From NCBI GenBank assembly GCA_009927045.1, contig RFNT01000100.1, forward strand, positions 1-42,058: 42,058 nucleotides of DNA, written 5' to 3'. The position numbers were made by a program, and so were the translations under genes. Origin of the DNA: a bacterium (GTDB lineage: Bacteria > Bdellovibrionota > FAC87 > UBA2466). Position 1 is the stretch's first letter, and each line of letters begins with the position of its first letter. The notes beneath the pieces are model-generated. The model was not told where the DNA came from and made no database searches. It worked only from the letters and a program-made list of their open reading frames with translations. Positions 15,600 through 25,136 of the stretch are shown here, piece after piece.

Positions 15600-16981
15600 G
15601 GGGTTTTTGAACGGGCCTCGAGTGCTGTCAAAAAGCTTGCATAACTCCACGTGAGATCTCGCGCGCCTTGTAAATAACCAGACCAACGATTCATTTGTTC
15701 AGCCATTTGGCCATCAGAATCAATATGATATTTGACTCGTGTGAGATACTCGTCCCCTTCGGTCATCAAAGCTTGAAGGACTGCACTGAAGCGGCTCTCC
15801 CCTTTTTGAATAACTCCCAAAGGCAAATCCATTCCTAAATCTCGAAAAAAGGGCTGATTCCAACGATCAATCGTGAGCCTTCCGCGCTTTTCTAATCGTT
15901 GAGCTAACCGAAAGTGAAACTCAGCAAAGCCATTGGTGATCAAAATCCAAGGGTTACCATCTCCCGCGGAAGAGTAGCCATCGTATTTATCTTCGGGGTA
16001 CCTTCCAATTGCGATTCCCTTGGGACCCGATTGATTGATGGCATATAAGGATTTAAATGTTTGTTTCGCCTTTAAAAGCGTGGCAGCCACTCGAGAATCT
16101 TCCACAGAAAATGTTTTGAAAGTGGAGGCATGAAGCACTCCCAAAATTACTGAAGCATCTAAGTTAGAACCCTTGTAATCAATCCCGCCCACACGATTTC
16201 GGGTGCTCACTATATAGCCTTTTGGGGATTCCCAATGCTTGTTCAATTCAGTTTCTAAACTCTGTGCTTGCTTACGGTACCATTCGGAAGCTCCAGTATC
16301 GCCCAACAAATCAAGATACTCTGCGCCTTCCACCATTGATTGGTATTGAACAATCAAAGTATAAAAATGCATCCCATGGATTTCTTCCCACAGATCAAAG
16401 CTCGGATGCTTCCAATGGTGGGAAACATACTCCAAATCATATTTGATGGTATTTGAGAGCCTTCTGCTTTCTTCCGCCTTGGAGTTTTGAATCAGTGCTT
16501 TTGCAAAACGGATCAGAGTGATTGCTCTGAGTGCAGGGCCATCATTTTGAGGCCGTCCCCAAGGCCCCACAAAAGCACTACCATCTACATGAAACTTCGG
16601 TTCCCCTGGCCCCCCACTCGGATTCGGAGTCAGTTGATTCATTCTTGAAAAGTCAGCGTAGTTCCACAGCAGGTTAAGGTAATAGGCTTTCTGATCAGCA
16701 CTCGAAGAAAGGGCATACTGATCCACGACTAAATCCATGACCAAAGCAGCATCTCGCACCCAATGGAACCAATAATTCGGATTCTCTTTAGAAGGAGAAG
16801 CAATCACTGCCCCGGGCGCAGTTCCTGGAGGAGCAATGTTTCTTAAAAGATTTTTGAGCGCGATTTTTTCTTGTTGCGGCAGCCACTGTTCCAGCGGCAT
16901 GGTGCGGATCCAATCGCTATGGCCCCATAAGACATGGACCCACATCAAGGTGACTATCAAAATGCGACTGCAGGAGTTCAA
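15596..16981 (-). CDS. GH15 glucoamylase, exported
   Basis: A glycoside hydrolase family 15 enzyme that releases glucose from the ends of starch- or glycogen-like glucans. Family stretches: YWFHWVRDAALVMDLVVDQY, NPSGGPGEPKFHVDGSAFVG, WGRPQNDGPALRA, the catalytic glutamate region DLWEEIHGMHFYTL, and GDGNPWILITNGFAEFHF. These resemble fungal glucoamylases. The start TTG 16981 has an AGAGGA site and gives a signal peptide (MNSCSRILIVTLMWVHVLWG), so the enzyme is exported; GTG 17017 is the alternative. It follows phoR by about 120 bases and overlaps the SprT-like gene by ATGA. A role in glucan use linked to phosphate state is inference. Confidence 0.82.
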   Translation of the reverse strand: MNSCSRILIVTLMWVHVLWGHSDWIRTMPLEQWLPQQEKIALKNLLRNIAPPGTAPGAVIASPSKENPNYWFHWVRDAALVMDLVVDQYALSSSADQKAYYLNLLWNYADFSRMNQLTPNPSGGPGEPKFHVDGSAFVGPWGRPQNDGPALRAITLIRFAKALIQNSKAEESRRLSNTIKYDLEYVSHHWKHPSFDLWEEIHGMHFYTLIVQYQSMVEGAEYLDLLGDTGASEWYRKQAQSLETELNKHWESPKGYIVSTRNRVGGIDYKGSNLDASVILGVLHASTFKTFSVEDSRVAATLLKAKQTFKSLYAINQSGPKGIAIGRYPEDKYDGYSSAGDGNPWILITNGFAEFHFRLAQRLEKRGRLTIDRWNQPFFRDLGMDLPLGVIQKGESRFSAVLQALMTEGDEYLTRVKYHIDSDGQMAEQMNRWSGYLQGARDLTWSYASFLTALEARSKTP

Positions 16982-17024
16982 GTGTTGATTTCCTCTGTGT
17001 CCCGAACCAAAAAACACATGAACC

Positions 17025-17051
17025 TTAACAAAAATTTAACGAGATGCGAAC
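17025..17051. promoter_or_regulatory. Three AAC-containing half-sites at 11-bp period upstream of GH15
   Basis: TTAAC at 17025, TTAAC at 17036 and CGAAC at 17047 are spaced exactly 11 bp, in the gap between phoR and the GH15 gene. The spacing equals that of Pho boxes. On the gene's own strand the pair reads GTTAA/GTTAA, like the porin site, but no -10 hexamer sits at a suitable distance. This is a weak candidate. Confidence 0.25.
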
Positions 17052-17100
17052 AAAACTCACCAAAAATCGGAGGGTTTTTCGCGCTGAGTTAAGATTTTGA

Positions 17101-18783
17101 TTATCCAGGAAATCTGCAAGTAAACGTGGAGCCCTGGCCCGATGCACTTTCTACCCAAACCGCTCCTTCATGGCGTTGCATGATGTGCTTCACAATCGCG
17201 AGTCCCAGTCCGGTTCCCCCTTGTTCCCGAGAGCGAGCTTTATCAATGCGATAAAACCGCTCAAAGAGCCGGCCAAGATGTTCCATAGGAATTCCTGGGC
17301 CTGTGTCTTGGACCTTCAAAAAGACATCTTTGCCGCCTTTCCGATCTTGCTCCCAAGATACGGAAATCTTGCCTCCTTCAGGAGTGTACTTGCTGGCGTT
17401 ATCCAATAAGTTGATAAGGACTTGTTCCAACCGATTCGGATCAGCAACTACGGAAAGAGATTCTAATTTCAAGTCAGCGGTTTGCGATTTTTGTGCAAAC
17501 CGCGGCTGCAGTTGCTTCAAGATCCGTTCGCTCACTTCCTTAGTAGAAATACTCTCTTTGTGGAGCAACAAACTGGATTCAAGTGCTGAGAGTTCGAGCA
17601 AATCACCCATTAAATTCATGAGGCGCTCTGCATTTCGAGCAATGATTCCTAAATATTCTCGCTCCGGTCCCGATTCACTGCCCGAATCCAACAAAAGCGT
17701 TTCCGTATAGCCCTTAATAGCTGTCAGCGGGGTTCTGAGTTCATGAGAAACGTTTGCAACAAAATCAATTCGCATTTGCTCTGCTGCTTTAAGTTCCGTG
17801 ATATCGTGAAAAATTCCTAGCGCTCCGTAAATAACACCGCCTTGCTTTCGCAGAGGTGAAACAGAAAGAGAAAAATACCGTTTGGGCTGATGCTCGGTTT
17901 CCAGTGAAAAAGCCCGAGTTCCCCCTGATTTGCCCTCGGTGAGCGCTCGTTTGTACGCTTTCAAAATTTCCGGATCTCTTAAAATTTCCCAGAGTTTGAC
18001 GTTACGACGTACTTTTCCTCCCCCGAAAATCATTTCAAAGCGACTGTTGTAGAAAATGGGGATCTCCTCGGGATCGACGGCTAGGATGGCATCGGAAATC
18101 GCCCCCATGATAGCATCTAATTCTACTTGCTCGGTATTCAGACTCTGGACCGTATTCTCCAAATTTTTTCCAAGATCATCAATTTGAGATTCTAAATCTG
18201 ACCACTCGCCAAAAGCTTCTTCTTCCAAATCTTCTTGAGTGAGCACTCGTGGATGTCGAGCAACCAGATTTTGAGTCTTGATGAGCAACCTTCCGAGCGG
18301 AAAGACCAATTTCCTAGCAAACCACAACGAAACCAGTAGCAATGTAATACCGACCCCCAACAACACTAACGAAAGCGAAGTGTTGTAGACTTTGATGTCA
18401 GCATTCAGCTGTTCTAAAGGCAAAGTCGCACGGAGCAACTGGTTTTTCTGAGGTATGGCAAGTTCCGCCAAAACGACTTCTGAAGCCGTCTGGCCCGATT
18501 GGCACAGGACCTGCCCTTCGGCATTGAGGAGTGTGAGCTGAAACCGGGTCCCGGCAGCAACGGCAGCACACCAGTCTGATTGTGTTTTTTCTGTGGGAAG
18601 CTCTTTCGTAAGCAGCAAAAGACTATCTTCTAATTGCGTTTGGGCCTGCCTTAAGAAGACTTTTTTGAAAAAGTACCTAGCGGCAAAACCAGAAACGGCA
18701 ATTGCAATGACTACCAGCATGGCTTGAACGAGAGCCACTCGGTAAAAACTTCGCCAAGGAAAGGGTTGGGGTATCAATCGCAC
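17101..18783 (-). CDS. phoR: Phosphate regulon sensor histidine kinase PhoR
   Basis: A 560-residue membrane kinase that phosphorylates PhoB when phosphate is scarce. Two transmembrane helices (about 17-37 and 137-156) flank a roughly 100-residue periplasmic part, unlike E. coli PhoR, which lacks a real periplasmic domain. A linker and a PAS domain (about 220-335) follow. The H-box is FVANVSHELRTPLTAIKGY with His347. The ATPase part has NLLDNASKYTPEGG, DTGPGIP and GGTGLGLAIVKHI. It lies 9 bases behind phoB, at the end of the pst-pho run, so the assignment to phosphate sensing is firm from context. Confidence 0.93.
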   Translation of the reverse strand: MRLIPQPFPWRSFYRVALVQAMLVVIAIAVSGFAARYFFKKVFLRQAQTQLEDSLLLLTKELPTEKTQSDWCAAVAAGTRFQLTLLNAEGQVLCQSGQTASEVVLAELAIPQKNQLLRATLPLEQLNADIKVYNTSLSLVLLGVGITLLLVSLWFARKLVFPLGRLLIKTQNLVARHPRVLTQEDLEEEAFGEWSDLESQIDDLGKNLENTVQSLNTEQVELDAIMGAISDAILAVDPEEIPIFYNSRFEMIFGGGKVRRNVKLWEILRDPEILKAYKRALTEGKSGGTRAFSLETEHQPKRYFSLSVSPLRKQGGVIYGALGIFHDITELKAAEQMRIDFVANVSHELRTPLTAIKGYTETLLLDSGSESGPEREYLGIIARNAERLMNLMGDLLELSALESSLLLHKESISTKEVSERILKQLQPRFAQKSQTADLKLESLSVVADPNRLEQVLINLLDNASKYTPEGGKISVSWEQDRKGGKDVFLKVQDTGPGIPMEHLGRLFERFYRIDKARSREQGGTGLGLAIVKHIMQRHEGAVWVESASGQGSTFTCRFPG

Positions 18784-18792
18784 AGTAAACTT

Positions 18793-19488
18793 CTATAAGG
18801 TATCGGCAACGCGATAACCTACTCCACGAATGGTTTCTACTAGATTTGCACAGGCGCCGAGCTTTTTTCTAAGTCCAAAAATATGAGTATCTATAGCTCG
18901 ATCAATCACCGTCACTCCTTCTCCTTGAACGCATTCAATGAGACGTTCTCGAGTGAGCACTCGTCCTCGATTTTTCATCATGGCATGCAGCAATTTGAAT
19001 TCAGAAGGAGTTAATTCAATGGGACTATCCTGACACCTTACTTCATGCCTTTCGGCATCCAGAACCAACTGACCAATTTGAATCCGTTGAGTACTCTCCT
19101 CTTTTTCCTCGCGTTGCGAACGACGCAGTAACGCCCGAACTCGAGCCAAAAAAACGGGGAGATCAAAAGGTTTTGTGATGTAATCATCGGCTCCCATCTC
19201 TAATCCCAACACGATATCTGTAGTTTGTGCTCGGGCGGTCACCAACAAAATGGGCGTTGTTCGCTGATGAGACGCTGAAGCTCGGAGTCGTTTACAAATA
19301 TCTAATCCGGAAATCCCAGGAAGCATCCAATCTAACACTAAAAGTGAGAAGGGATTTCGTTCCAACGCCTGAAAAGCTTGTTCCCCGTTCTCCGCAACTT
19401 CAACTTCCAAACCCTCACGCTTTAAGTGCAAAGCCATCAAATCAGCGATGTCTTTTTCATCTTCAACAATCAGCACTCTATTTTTCAT
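18793..19488 (-). CDS. phoB: Phosphate regulon response regulator PhoB
   Basis: A 231-residue OmpR-class regulator that binds Pho boxes when phosphorylated. The receiver domain has VLIVEDE at the start, the phosphoacceptor Asp53 in LLVLDWMLPG, Thr/Ser near LLVTARA, and Lys in YITKPFD. A winged helix follows (ELTPSEFKLLHAMMKNRGRV, then HIFGLRKKLG and IRGVGYRV). ATG 19488 was chosen over an upstream open frame: MKNRVLIVED is the family start, and AAGGAAG precedes it. It overlaps the phoU stop by 11 bases. It is the natural regulator of the Pho-like sites at 3589, 23739 and 27011. Confidence 0.95.
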   Translation of the reverse strand: MKNRVLIVEDEKDIADLMALHLKREGLEVEVAENGEQAFQALERNPFSLLVLDWMLPGISGLDICKRLRASASHQRTTPILLVTARAQTTDIVLGLEMGADDYITKPFDLPVFLARVRALLRRSQREEKEESTQRIQIGQLVLDAERHEVRCQDSPIELTPSEFKLLHAMMKNRGRVLTRERLIECVQGEGVTVIDRAIDTHIFGLRKKLGACANLVETIRGVGYRVADTL

Positions 19489-20161
19489 CGGGACTTCCTT
19501 TCTTACGAAAGTGGCTATGACGAACATCCTGACCAGAAATAGTAAAAATGACGTCTTCCGCGATGTTGGTCGCGTGATCCCCAATCCGCTCTAAATTTCT
19601 TGCAATCAAAATGACGTTCAGCCCTTGCTCAACCTCTTGCGGCGTCTGTTTCAAATGAGCTAACACGTCTTTAAACACTTTGTTTTTTAATTGATCGACT
19701 TCATCATCGGCATCCAAAACGTTTTGCGCTAAGACCGCATCTTCTTTAATAAAAGCATCGATGGCATTTTTTACAAGTTCCCGAACAATTTCCGACATTC
19801 GGATCAGATCCGAGAGGTCCTGATAAGGGGGATGCTGCAAATAGTAAACCGCATTATTGGAGATGTTGACGGCTTGATCCGCCATGCGCTCAATGTCCGA
19901 GTTGGTTTTCACGACTGATAAAATAAAGCGTAAATCAGTCGCTAAGGGCTGCTGGGTCGCTAATAATTTCAAACATGCGGCATCTACATCCAGATGAGCT
20001 TGATTCACTTTATCTTCAATGGCGTTCACGCGTTCGATCATCTCTCGAGAGCGATTACGCCAGGCAAGGGTTGCGTTCTTAACTGCCTCTTCTAAGTACC
20101 CAGCCATTTGGACCAACTGAGCTTTCAATTCATTTAAACCGATGTCGATACTTCTTTGCAT
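19478..20161 (-). CDS. phoU: Phosphate transport regulator PhoU
   Basis: A 227-residue helical protein that links the Pst transporter to PhoR and keeps the regulon off when phosphate is plentiful. It consists of two PhoU repeats, each a three-helix bundle with metal-binding acidic motifs: ELKAQLVQMAGYLEEAV, IEDKVNQAHLDVDAACLKLL and the RFILSVVKTNSDIERMADQA motif in the first; the second has VLDADDEVDQLKNKVF and LIARNLERIGDHATNIAEDV. Its ATG overlaps the pstB stop as TAATG. Confidence 0.95.
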   Translation of the reverse strand: MQRSIDIGLNELKAQLVQMAGYLEEAVKNATLAWRNRSREMIERVNAIEDKVNQAHLDVDAACLKLLATQQPLATDLRFILSVVKTNSDIERMADQAVNISNNAVYYLQHPPYQDLSDLIRMSEIVRELVKNAIDAFIKEDAVLAQNVLDADDEVDQLKNKVFKDVLAHLKQTPQEVEQGLNVILIARNLERIGDHATNIAEDVIFTISGQDVRHSHFRKKGSPDEK

Positions 20162-20922
20162 TAGCCAAACTTTCCTGTGATGTATTGTTCTGTTTTCTTT
20201 TCTTTGGGCACAGTAAAAAGCGTCGAAGTTTGACCAAATTCTACCAGTTCCCCCAAAAGAAAAAACGCAGTTTTATCGGAAATCCGGGCTGCTTGTTGCA
20301 TGTTGTGAGTAACCATTATCACGGTCATCGTTTTCTTGAGCTCGGCTAATAATTCTTCAATTTTTGCTGTAGAGATCGGGTCTAAAGCACTCGTGGGTTC
20401 ATCCATTAAAAGGATGGGGGGTTCAACTGCCAAAGCCCGGGCAATACAGAGCCGTTGTTGTTGCCCACCGGACAAACTCGTTCCCGGTTGTTGCAGTTTA
20501 TTTTTTACTTCTTCCCAAAGAGCTGCTTGCTTGAGGCTTCGCTCGGCAACTTCCATCAAAATGCTTTTTCTTCGAATCCCGGCTAATTTTAGGCCAGCAA
20601 CCACATTGTCGAACACCGACAACGAGGGAAAAGGATTGGGTTTTTGAAAGACCATTCCCACTTTTCGACGAATCAATACCGGATCCACGGAACTTTCATA
20701 AATATTTTTACCCTGCAGAATCACTTTTCCAGTGGCATAGGCGCCAGGCACTTCTTCATGCAACCTATTTAAACAGCGAACGAAAGTGGACTTTCCACAT
20801 CCCGAGGGACCGATGAGGGCAGTCACCGTTTGTGGAGAAAACTCAATCTGAATATTTTTGAGTGCTTGATGCATTCCAAACCAAGCATTCAAGTTTTGAA
20901 CGGATAAAAGTGTCTCAGTCAT
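20161..20922 (-). CDS. pstB: Phosphate ABC transporter ATPase PstB
   Basis: A 253-residue ATPase that drives phosphate import by PstCA. Walker A is GPSGCGKST at about 39-46, the signature [15 protein letters not shown], Walker [14 protein letters not shown], and the switch histidine in [23 protein letters not shown] is characteristic of PstB. ATG 20922 was chosen because it overlaps the pstA stop as ATGA and gives the normal family start; the longer open frame upstream is not supported. Confidence 0.96.
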   Translation of the reverse strand: MTETLLSVQNLNAWFGMHQALKNIQIEFSPQTVTALIGPSGCGKSTFVRCLNRLHEEVPGAYATGKVILQGKNIYESSVDPVLIRRKVGMVFQKPNPFPSLSVFDNVVAGLKLAGIRRKSILMEVAERSLKQAALWEEVKNKLQQPGTSLSGGQQQRLCIARALAVEPPILLMDEPTSALDPISTAKIEELLAELKKTMTVIMVTHNMQQAARISDKTAFFLLGELVEFGQTSTLFTVPKEKKTEQYITGKFG

Positions 20923-21779
20923 TTCATCACCCAACGGGTCACAGTATTCAACAAAAACACAAAAAGCACTAAAACAAAAGCCCCCACCCAAGCCTGCACA
21001 TTCCAGTCTTCAAAAGGAGATATCGCATAGGTATAAATCTGAACCGGCAACGAAGCCATCGGCTGATCCCACTTGAGAGATAACAACCGATTGTTCAGTG
21101 CCGTGAAAAGCAAAGGGGCTGTTTCTCCACTGATGCGAGCAACTCCCAAAATAATTCCCGTCGTAAGTCCCCCTCTGCTGCCCCTCAAGACAATCGATAA
21201 AATGACCCGCCAGCGCGGAATCCCCAAGGCCAACCCGGCTTCCCGAATGTGCTGTGGAACTAACTTCAGCAATTCCTCCGTATTTCTTGCCACAATAGGA
21301 ATGAGGATGACCGACAAAGCTAAAGCCCCAGCAAACCCTGAAAATCGGTGCATGGGCCGAACAATCAGGACATAAATAAAAAGTCCTGTCACAATGGATG
21401 GAACTGAGGACAACATGTCTGCTGCGAATCGCACCCAAACAGCCAAACGTCCTCGCCCATATTCCGATAAATAAACTCCAGCGGCCATTCCCCAAGGCAC
21501 CCCAATCCCAGTGCCCAAGGCGACCATAAAAAGACTTCCTAACAGCGCATTGAGCATGCCCCCGCCAGGTTCACCTACAGGCTGCGGAAGCCCAGTAAAA
21601 AAAGAGACACTGAAATGAGGCACAGCTTTCCATACCACGTAACCAAAGACGCCTAGCAGCCCACCTGCAGCAGCACAAGCTGAAACCGTCAGACAAAAAG
21701 TCATCCAGCCACTCAATGCTTTTCTGCGCCGGTAGCGGAGCCGAGTAAAATCTCCAATTTGCCGTCTCAAACTCGTCAT
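20919..21779 (-). CDS. pstA: Phosphate ABC transporter permease PstA
   Basis: An inner-membrane permease of about 286 residues with six predicted helices. The coupling loop [19 protein letters not shown] (the EAA motif) is clear, and [15 protein letters not shown] and [15 protein letters not shown] are PstA marks. Two ATG codons lie four codons apart. ATG 21779 overlaps the pstC stop as ATGA and is preferred; ATG 21791 would add METE. It pairs with PstC to form the channel. Confidence 0.94.
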   Translation of the reverse strand: MTSLRRQIGDFTRLRYRRRKALSGWMTFCLTVSACAAAGGLLGVFGYVVWKAVPHFSVSFFTGLPQPVGEPGGGMLNALLGSLFMVALGTGIGVPWGMAAGVYLSEYGRGRLAVWVRFAADMLSSVPSIVTGLFIYVLIVRPMHRFSGFAGALALSVILIPIVARNTEELLKLVPQHIREAGLALGIPRWRVILSIVLRGSRGGLTTGIILGVARISGETAPLLFTALNNRLLSLKWDQPMASLPVQIYTYAISPFEDWNVQAWVGAFVLVLFVFLLNTVTRWVMK

Positions 21780-22693
21780 TTCAGTCTCCAAATGAAGAGG
21801 CGAGCTACGGCATTGGTCACAAATGTAATCCCAAACAAAAGAAGTCCCACTAGAGCAAGAGCTGAAAGGTGAACATCACTTGTCGCCTCTGCATATTCAT
21901 TCGCAATCACACTCGCCATGGTTTGAGCAGGCGCCAATAAAGAACTCACAATCTGTGCCCGATTTCCAATCACCATCGTTACAGCCATCGTTTCTCCCAA
22001 AGCACGGCCCAGGCCTAACATGAAAGCCGCGAACAAACCGCTGCGAGAACTCCTTAGAAGTGCAAGCTTCATCATTTCCCAACGAGTAGCTCCCAATGCC
22101 AAAGCAGCTTCCCTCTGATTTTCAGGAATCGCTCGAAACACCTCTCGGGAAACGGAGGAAATCGTGGGTAATACCATTAACGACAACACGCACCCAGCAG
22201 CCATCATCCCCACTCCATAGGCGGGCCCTTGAAACATCGGTAGAAATCCCAGTTTTTGAATGAGGAGGGGTTGTACTTCAGTCCGCAACCAAGGCACCAA
22301 AACAAAAACACCCCATAATCCGTAAACCACACTCGGAATAGCTGCTAACATTTCAACAAGAAAGCCCAGAACTTTAGCAAGAAAAGGAGGCGCCAATTCA
22401 TTCAGGAATAGAGCAACTCCCACACTCAAGGGAAAAGCAATGAACAAGCTCAAAAAAGAAGAAATCAAAGTGCCGTAGACCACTGGCAATGCCCCGTAAA
22501 CATCTCGCACGGGATCCCATGCTGAAGTCGTCAAAAATGTAAAAAACGAGATGCTTTTTAGGGCAGTCCCAGAAGCGTCCCAGAGAAAAAATCCCATCCC
22601 TAAGAGGAGAACGATTACAGCAAGAGCTAAAAATCGGACACAGGCTAAAAAAAAACGATCGGCAAATCGAACATCTTTTTTCAACTGACGCAT
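21776..22693 (-). CDS. pstC: Phosphate ABC transporter permease PstC
   Basis: An inner-membrane permease of 305 residues with six predicted helices. PstC marks: WDPVRDVYGALPVVYGTLIS, the EAA loop REAALALGATRWEMMKLALL, and GRALGETMAVTMVIGN. ATG 22693 was chosen: it starts one base after the pstS stop and gives MRQLKKDVRF before the first helix. An upstream open frame inside pstS is not needed. Confidence 0.94.
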   Translation of the reverse strand: MRQLKKDVRFADRFFLACVRFLALAVIVLLLGMGFFLWDASGTALKSISFFTFLTTSAWDPVRDVYGALPVVYGTLISSFLSLFIAFPLSVGVALFLNELAPPFLAKVLGFLVEMLAAIPSVVYGLWGVFVLVPWLRTEVQPLLIQKLGFLPMFQGPAYGVGMMAAGCVLSLMVLPTISSVSREVFRAIPENQREAALALGATRWEMMKLALLRSSRSGLFAAFMLGLGRALGETMAVTMVIGNRAQIVSSLLAPAQTMASVIANEYAEATSDVHLSALALVGLLLFGITFVTNAVARLFIWRLK

Positions 22694-22694
22694 G

Positions 22695-23711
22695 TTACGG
22701 AACAACTTTGATTGTTTGAAGAGTAGCTTCCAAGCGCTTGATGAGTGCCGGAGGCAATGGGGCATACTCTAATGTTTGTGCTCTGGATTGCCCTTCACTC
22801 AAAGCCCATTTCAGAAAAGCAACCAGTCCCTGTCCTTTATTAGATTTCGACATGTCTTGCCGAATCAATAAATAAGTGAAGGCGCTGATTGGATAACTGC
22901 CTTTGCCCGAAGCTTGGGTCAACGAGAGTCGATAATCTTTCGGCATCTGAGATATTTCGGAAAGAGCCGCTGCAGTCAGAGATTTCAATGTAGGTTCTAC
23001 AAACTCCCCGCGTTTATTTTTGACTTGAGCTACAGAAAGCCCGTTTGTTTTAGCATAAACGTATTCGATGTACCCGATGCTCTGAGGGGTTTGTTTGATG
23101 AGCCCAGCAACCCCTTCATTGCCTTTTCCACCGAGACCCACTGGCCAATTCACTGCAGTCCCCGCACCTACTTTATCTTTCCATGGGGTACTGACTTTGC
23201 TGAGGTAATCCGTGAACACTCCGGTTGTGCCACTCCCATCCGAACGATGAATTACTAAAATACTTCCTTTAGCACTTAAATCAGGATTGATAGCTTTCAA
23301 GCGCGGATCTTCCCATTGGGTAATCTCCCCCAAGAATATTCCAGCAATGAGTTCTCCGGTGAGTTTCAGTGTTTTTACTCCGGGAAGATTAAAACTGAGA
23401 ACAACTGAGCCAATAGCAGTGGGGACGTGCAGCATCGGCTCGCCCACTTTTTTAATCTGCTCATCGGTCATGGGGGTATCAGTGGCCCCAAAATCAATGG
23501 TGCGATCTGTAAATTGGCGAATGCCTCCACCGCTTCCAATCGATTGATAGTTGATTTGAACGTCGGGATTCACTTTTTGAAAATCTGTGAACCACTTGGA
23601 ATAAAGCGGATAGGGAAAGGTGGCTCCTGCTCCATGGATGAGAGTTGCGGTGCTGGCGAGTCCGGAAAAACAAATGCTGGAAAGGATCAGCAGTCTTTGT
23701 ACTTTTTTCAT
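22695..23711 (-). CDS. pstS: Periplasmic phosphate-binding protein PstS
   Basis: A 338-residue binding protein that delivers phosphate to PstCA. A signal peptide (MKKVQRLLILSSICFSGLAS) leads. The phosphate site is clear: GAGATFPYPLYSKW, NYQSIGSGGGIRQFTDRTID, FGATDTPMTDEQ and HRSDGSGTTGVFTDYL. The signal has no lipobox cysteine at the cut, so the protein is soluble. It is the first gene of the pst run, and a Pho-like repeat lies in the 57 bases before it. The preceding GH1 gene is on the same strand, so read-through from the PHP promoter may add to its expression. Confidence 0.95.
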   Translation of the reverse strand: MKKVQRLLILSSICFSGLASTATLIHGAGATFPYPLYSKWFTDFQKVNPDVQINYQSIGSGGGIRQFTDRTIDFGATDTPMTDEQIKKVGEPMLHVPTAIGSVVLSFNLPGVKTLKLTGELIAGIFLGEITQWEDPRLKAINPDLSAKGSILVIHRSDGSGTTGVFTDYLSKVSTPWKDKVGAGTAVNWPVGLGGKGNEGVAGLIKQTPQSIGYIEYVYAKTNGLSVAQVKNKRGEFVEPTLKSLTAAALSEISQMPKDYRLSLTQASGKGSYPISAFTYLLIRQDMSKSNKGQGLVAFLKWALSEGQSRAQTLEYAPLPPALIKRLEATLQTIKVVP

Positions 23712-23719
23712 GCCCCCAC

Positions 23720-23760
23720 TTTAGAATTTTCGGCAAAAACGTGTGTTAAGATTCGGTTAG
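23720..23760 (-). promoter_or_regulatory. Candidate Pho-box promoter of pstS
   Basis: On the minus strand, the 11-mers CTAACCGAATC and TTAACACACGT follow each other, with TAAC repeated at exactly 11 bp. The first matches the unit in front of the PHP gene at 9 of 11 positions. A TCTAAA hexamer (23725-23720) lies 13 bases further, as a possible -10. Placement right before pstS, the most conserved PhoB target, supports the call. The sequence departs from the E. coli consensus. Confidence 0.5.
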
Positions 23761-23768
23761 GGATTCAA

Positions 23769-25136
23769 CTATTTCTTATTTTTCAAGTACTTATCAAATA
23801 CCCCCTGCAGGATAGCCTCCTCAGGAGGAGCATATCCGGCTTGATGAGCCTCAATCCATGCACGGTACATTTCCGCAGAGGGTCTGGGAACTCGGGAGAA
23901 GTTGGAATAATCGACTGCTATCAATCCAAAGCGGGGTTTGAACCCTTTCACCCATTCAAAATTGTCTAAGAGCGACCAATAGAAATAACCTCGGACGTCG
24001 GCCCCAGCTTTGATCTCTCGAGCCACTTCTTTCAAATGAGTGAACATATAATCCTCACGAAAGGCATCTGCGCCATCCGCGATTCCATTTTCGGTAATAA
24101 AAATCGGCAATCGGTAATTTTTAACAAACCGGATCATTCGGCCCAAGCCGCTGGGATGAAAGCCCCACCCCATTTCGGAAATGGGTTCTCCAGGATCACT
24201 AAACCCCACTCCAAACATAAAACCGGGGGCCGTTTCAAACTGCTCCCCGCGAGCCCGCCATCTCAAAATCGCTTTGGAGTAATAATTGATTCCCACGAAA
24301 TCCGTTGTCAGTCGGCCTAGGGCCTCTGGAACTTCAGGAACCTGCGGAACCATTCCTGCAATTCCAAACTGTGGCCGTTTTCCTGTGGTGGCATCCAACC
24401 AACTCTGATTATAAAAATTTCTGGCTACAAAAGTCAGAAGGCGTTCCATCGGATGCCAATGCCGAGCAGGAACAAAATCCATCATGTTGTGCGCATAGCC
24501 CACCATCAGGGGGTGATGCCGCCAAGGACCTCGGCGGTGAGACACCTCAGAGTGAATGCAATCGTAAGCACTGACGTGCGCTTTTAAAAGCCCTCGAAAT
24601 AACTGGCTGCATTTTTCTGGCTGATAAATGGCTGGCGGTTGAAAACCAGCCAAATACTTTCCAACGCACATGATGACAGGTTCATTCACAGTGCACCAAA
24701 GTGGGATTCGATCGCCCAGCACTTGAACTATTTTTTTCACATAGTTTTTGAATTTGATCCCAGCATTTTCTGCAGTGAAGTCTCCCATGGCCGAAAACCA
24801 TTGGGGGGACGTAAAATGATGGAGAGTGACCATCGGCAACAACTTGAGTTTTTCACATTCGGCAAGAACCTCTGCATACCAGTCGAGGGCGTCCAAATCC
24901 CAACATCCCTCTTCTGGCTCCACACGGGACCACTCAATCGAAAATCGATAGGCATTGAGGCCCAACTCTTTCGCTAAACGTAAATCTTCTTGATACCGAT
25001 TCCTATGATCCGTAGCAGGACCACTGGTCACGCTGCCCTCAATGTGACCTGCTTGTTCCCAAGCCCACCAATCATTCTTGGTGTTGTAACCTTCAATTTG
25101 ATGGCTGCTAGTAGCTGCTCCCCACAAAAACTTCAC
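23769..25136 (-). CDS. GH1 family beta-glucosidase
   Basis: A 455-residue glycoside hydrolase family 1 enzyme, which cleaves beta-linked glucose or galactose with retention. The catalytic acid/base is Glu152 in CTVNEP and the nucleophile is Glu349 in FITENG. FLWGAATSSHQIEG, YRFSIEWSRVEP and GYFYWSLLDNFEW are also typical. There is no signal peptide, so it acts in the cytoplasm. The start is GTG, directly after the TAA of the glycosyltransferase gene with no gap. Because it shares a transcript with a GT21-type glucosyltransferase, a glycolipid may be its substrate; plant-type or disaccharide substrates are equally possible by sequence. Confidence 0.9.
   Translation of the reverse strand: MKFLWGAATSSHQIEGYNTKNDWWAWEQAGHIEGSVTSGPATDHRNRYQEDLRLAKELGLNAYRFSIEWSRVEPEEGCWDLDALDWYAEVLAECEKLKLLPMVTLHHFTSPQWFSAMGDFTAENAGIKFKNYVKKIVQVLGDRIPLWCTVNEPVIMCVGKYLAGFQPPAIYQPEKCSQLFRGLLKAHVSAYDCIHSEVSHRRGPWRHHPLMVGYAHNMMDFVPARHWHPMERLLTFVARNFYNQSWLDATTGKRPQFGIAGMVPQVPEVPEALGRLTTDFVGINYYSKAILRWRARGEQFETAPGFMFGVGFSDPGEPISEMGWGFHPSGLGRMIRFVKNYRLPIFITENGIADGADAFREDYMFTHLKEVAREIKAGADVRGYFYWSLLDNFEWVKGFKPRFGLIAVDYSNFSRVPRPSAEMYRAWIEAHQAGYAPPEEAILQGVFDKYLKNKK

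Noticed and set aside
17018-17100. Terminator after phoR
   Set aside because: The region has T- and A-runs, but no stem of useful length was found.
19489-19584. Extended PhoB start
   Set aside because: The extra 32 residues do not belong to the receiver domain, and the internal ATG has AAGGAAG and the family start MKNRVLIVED.
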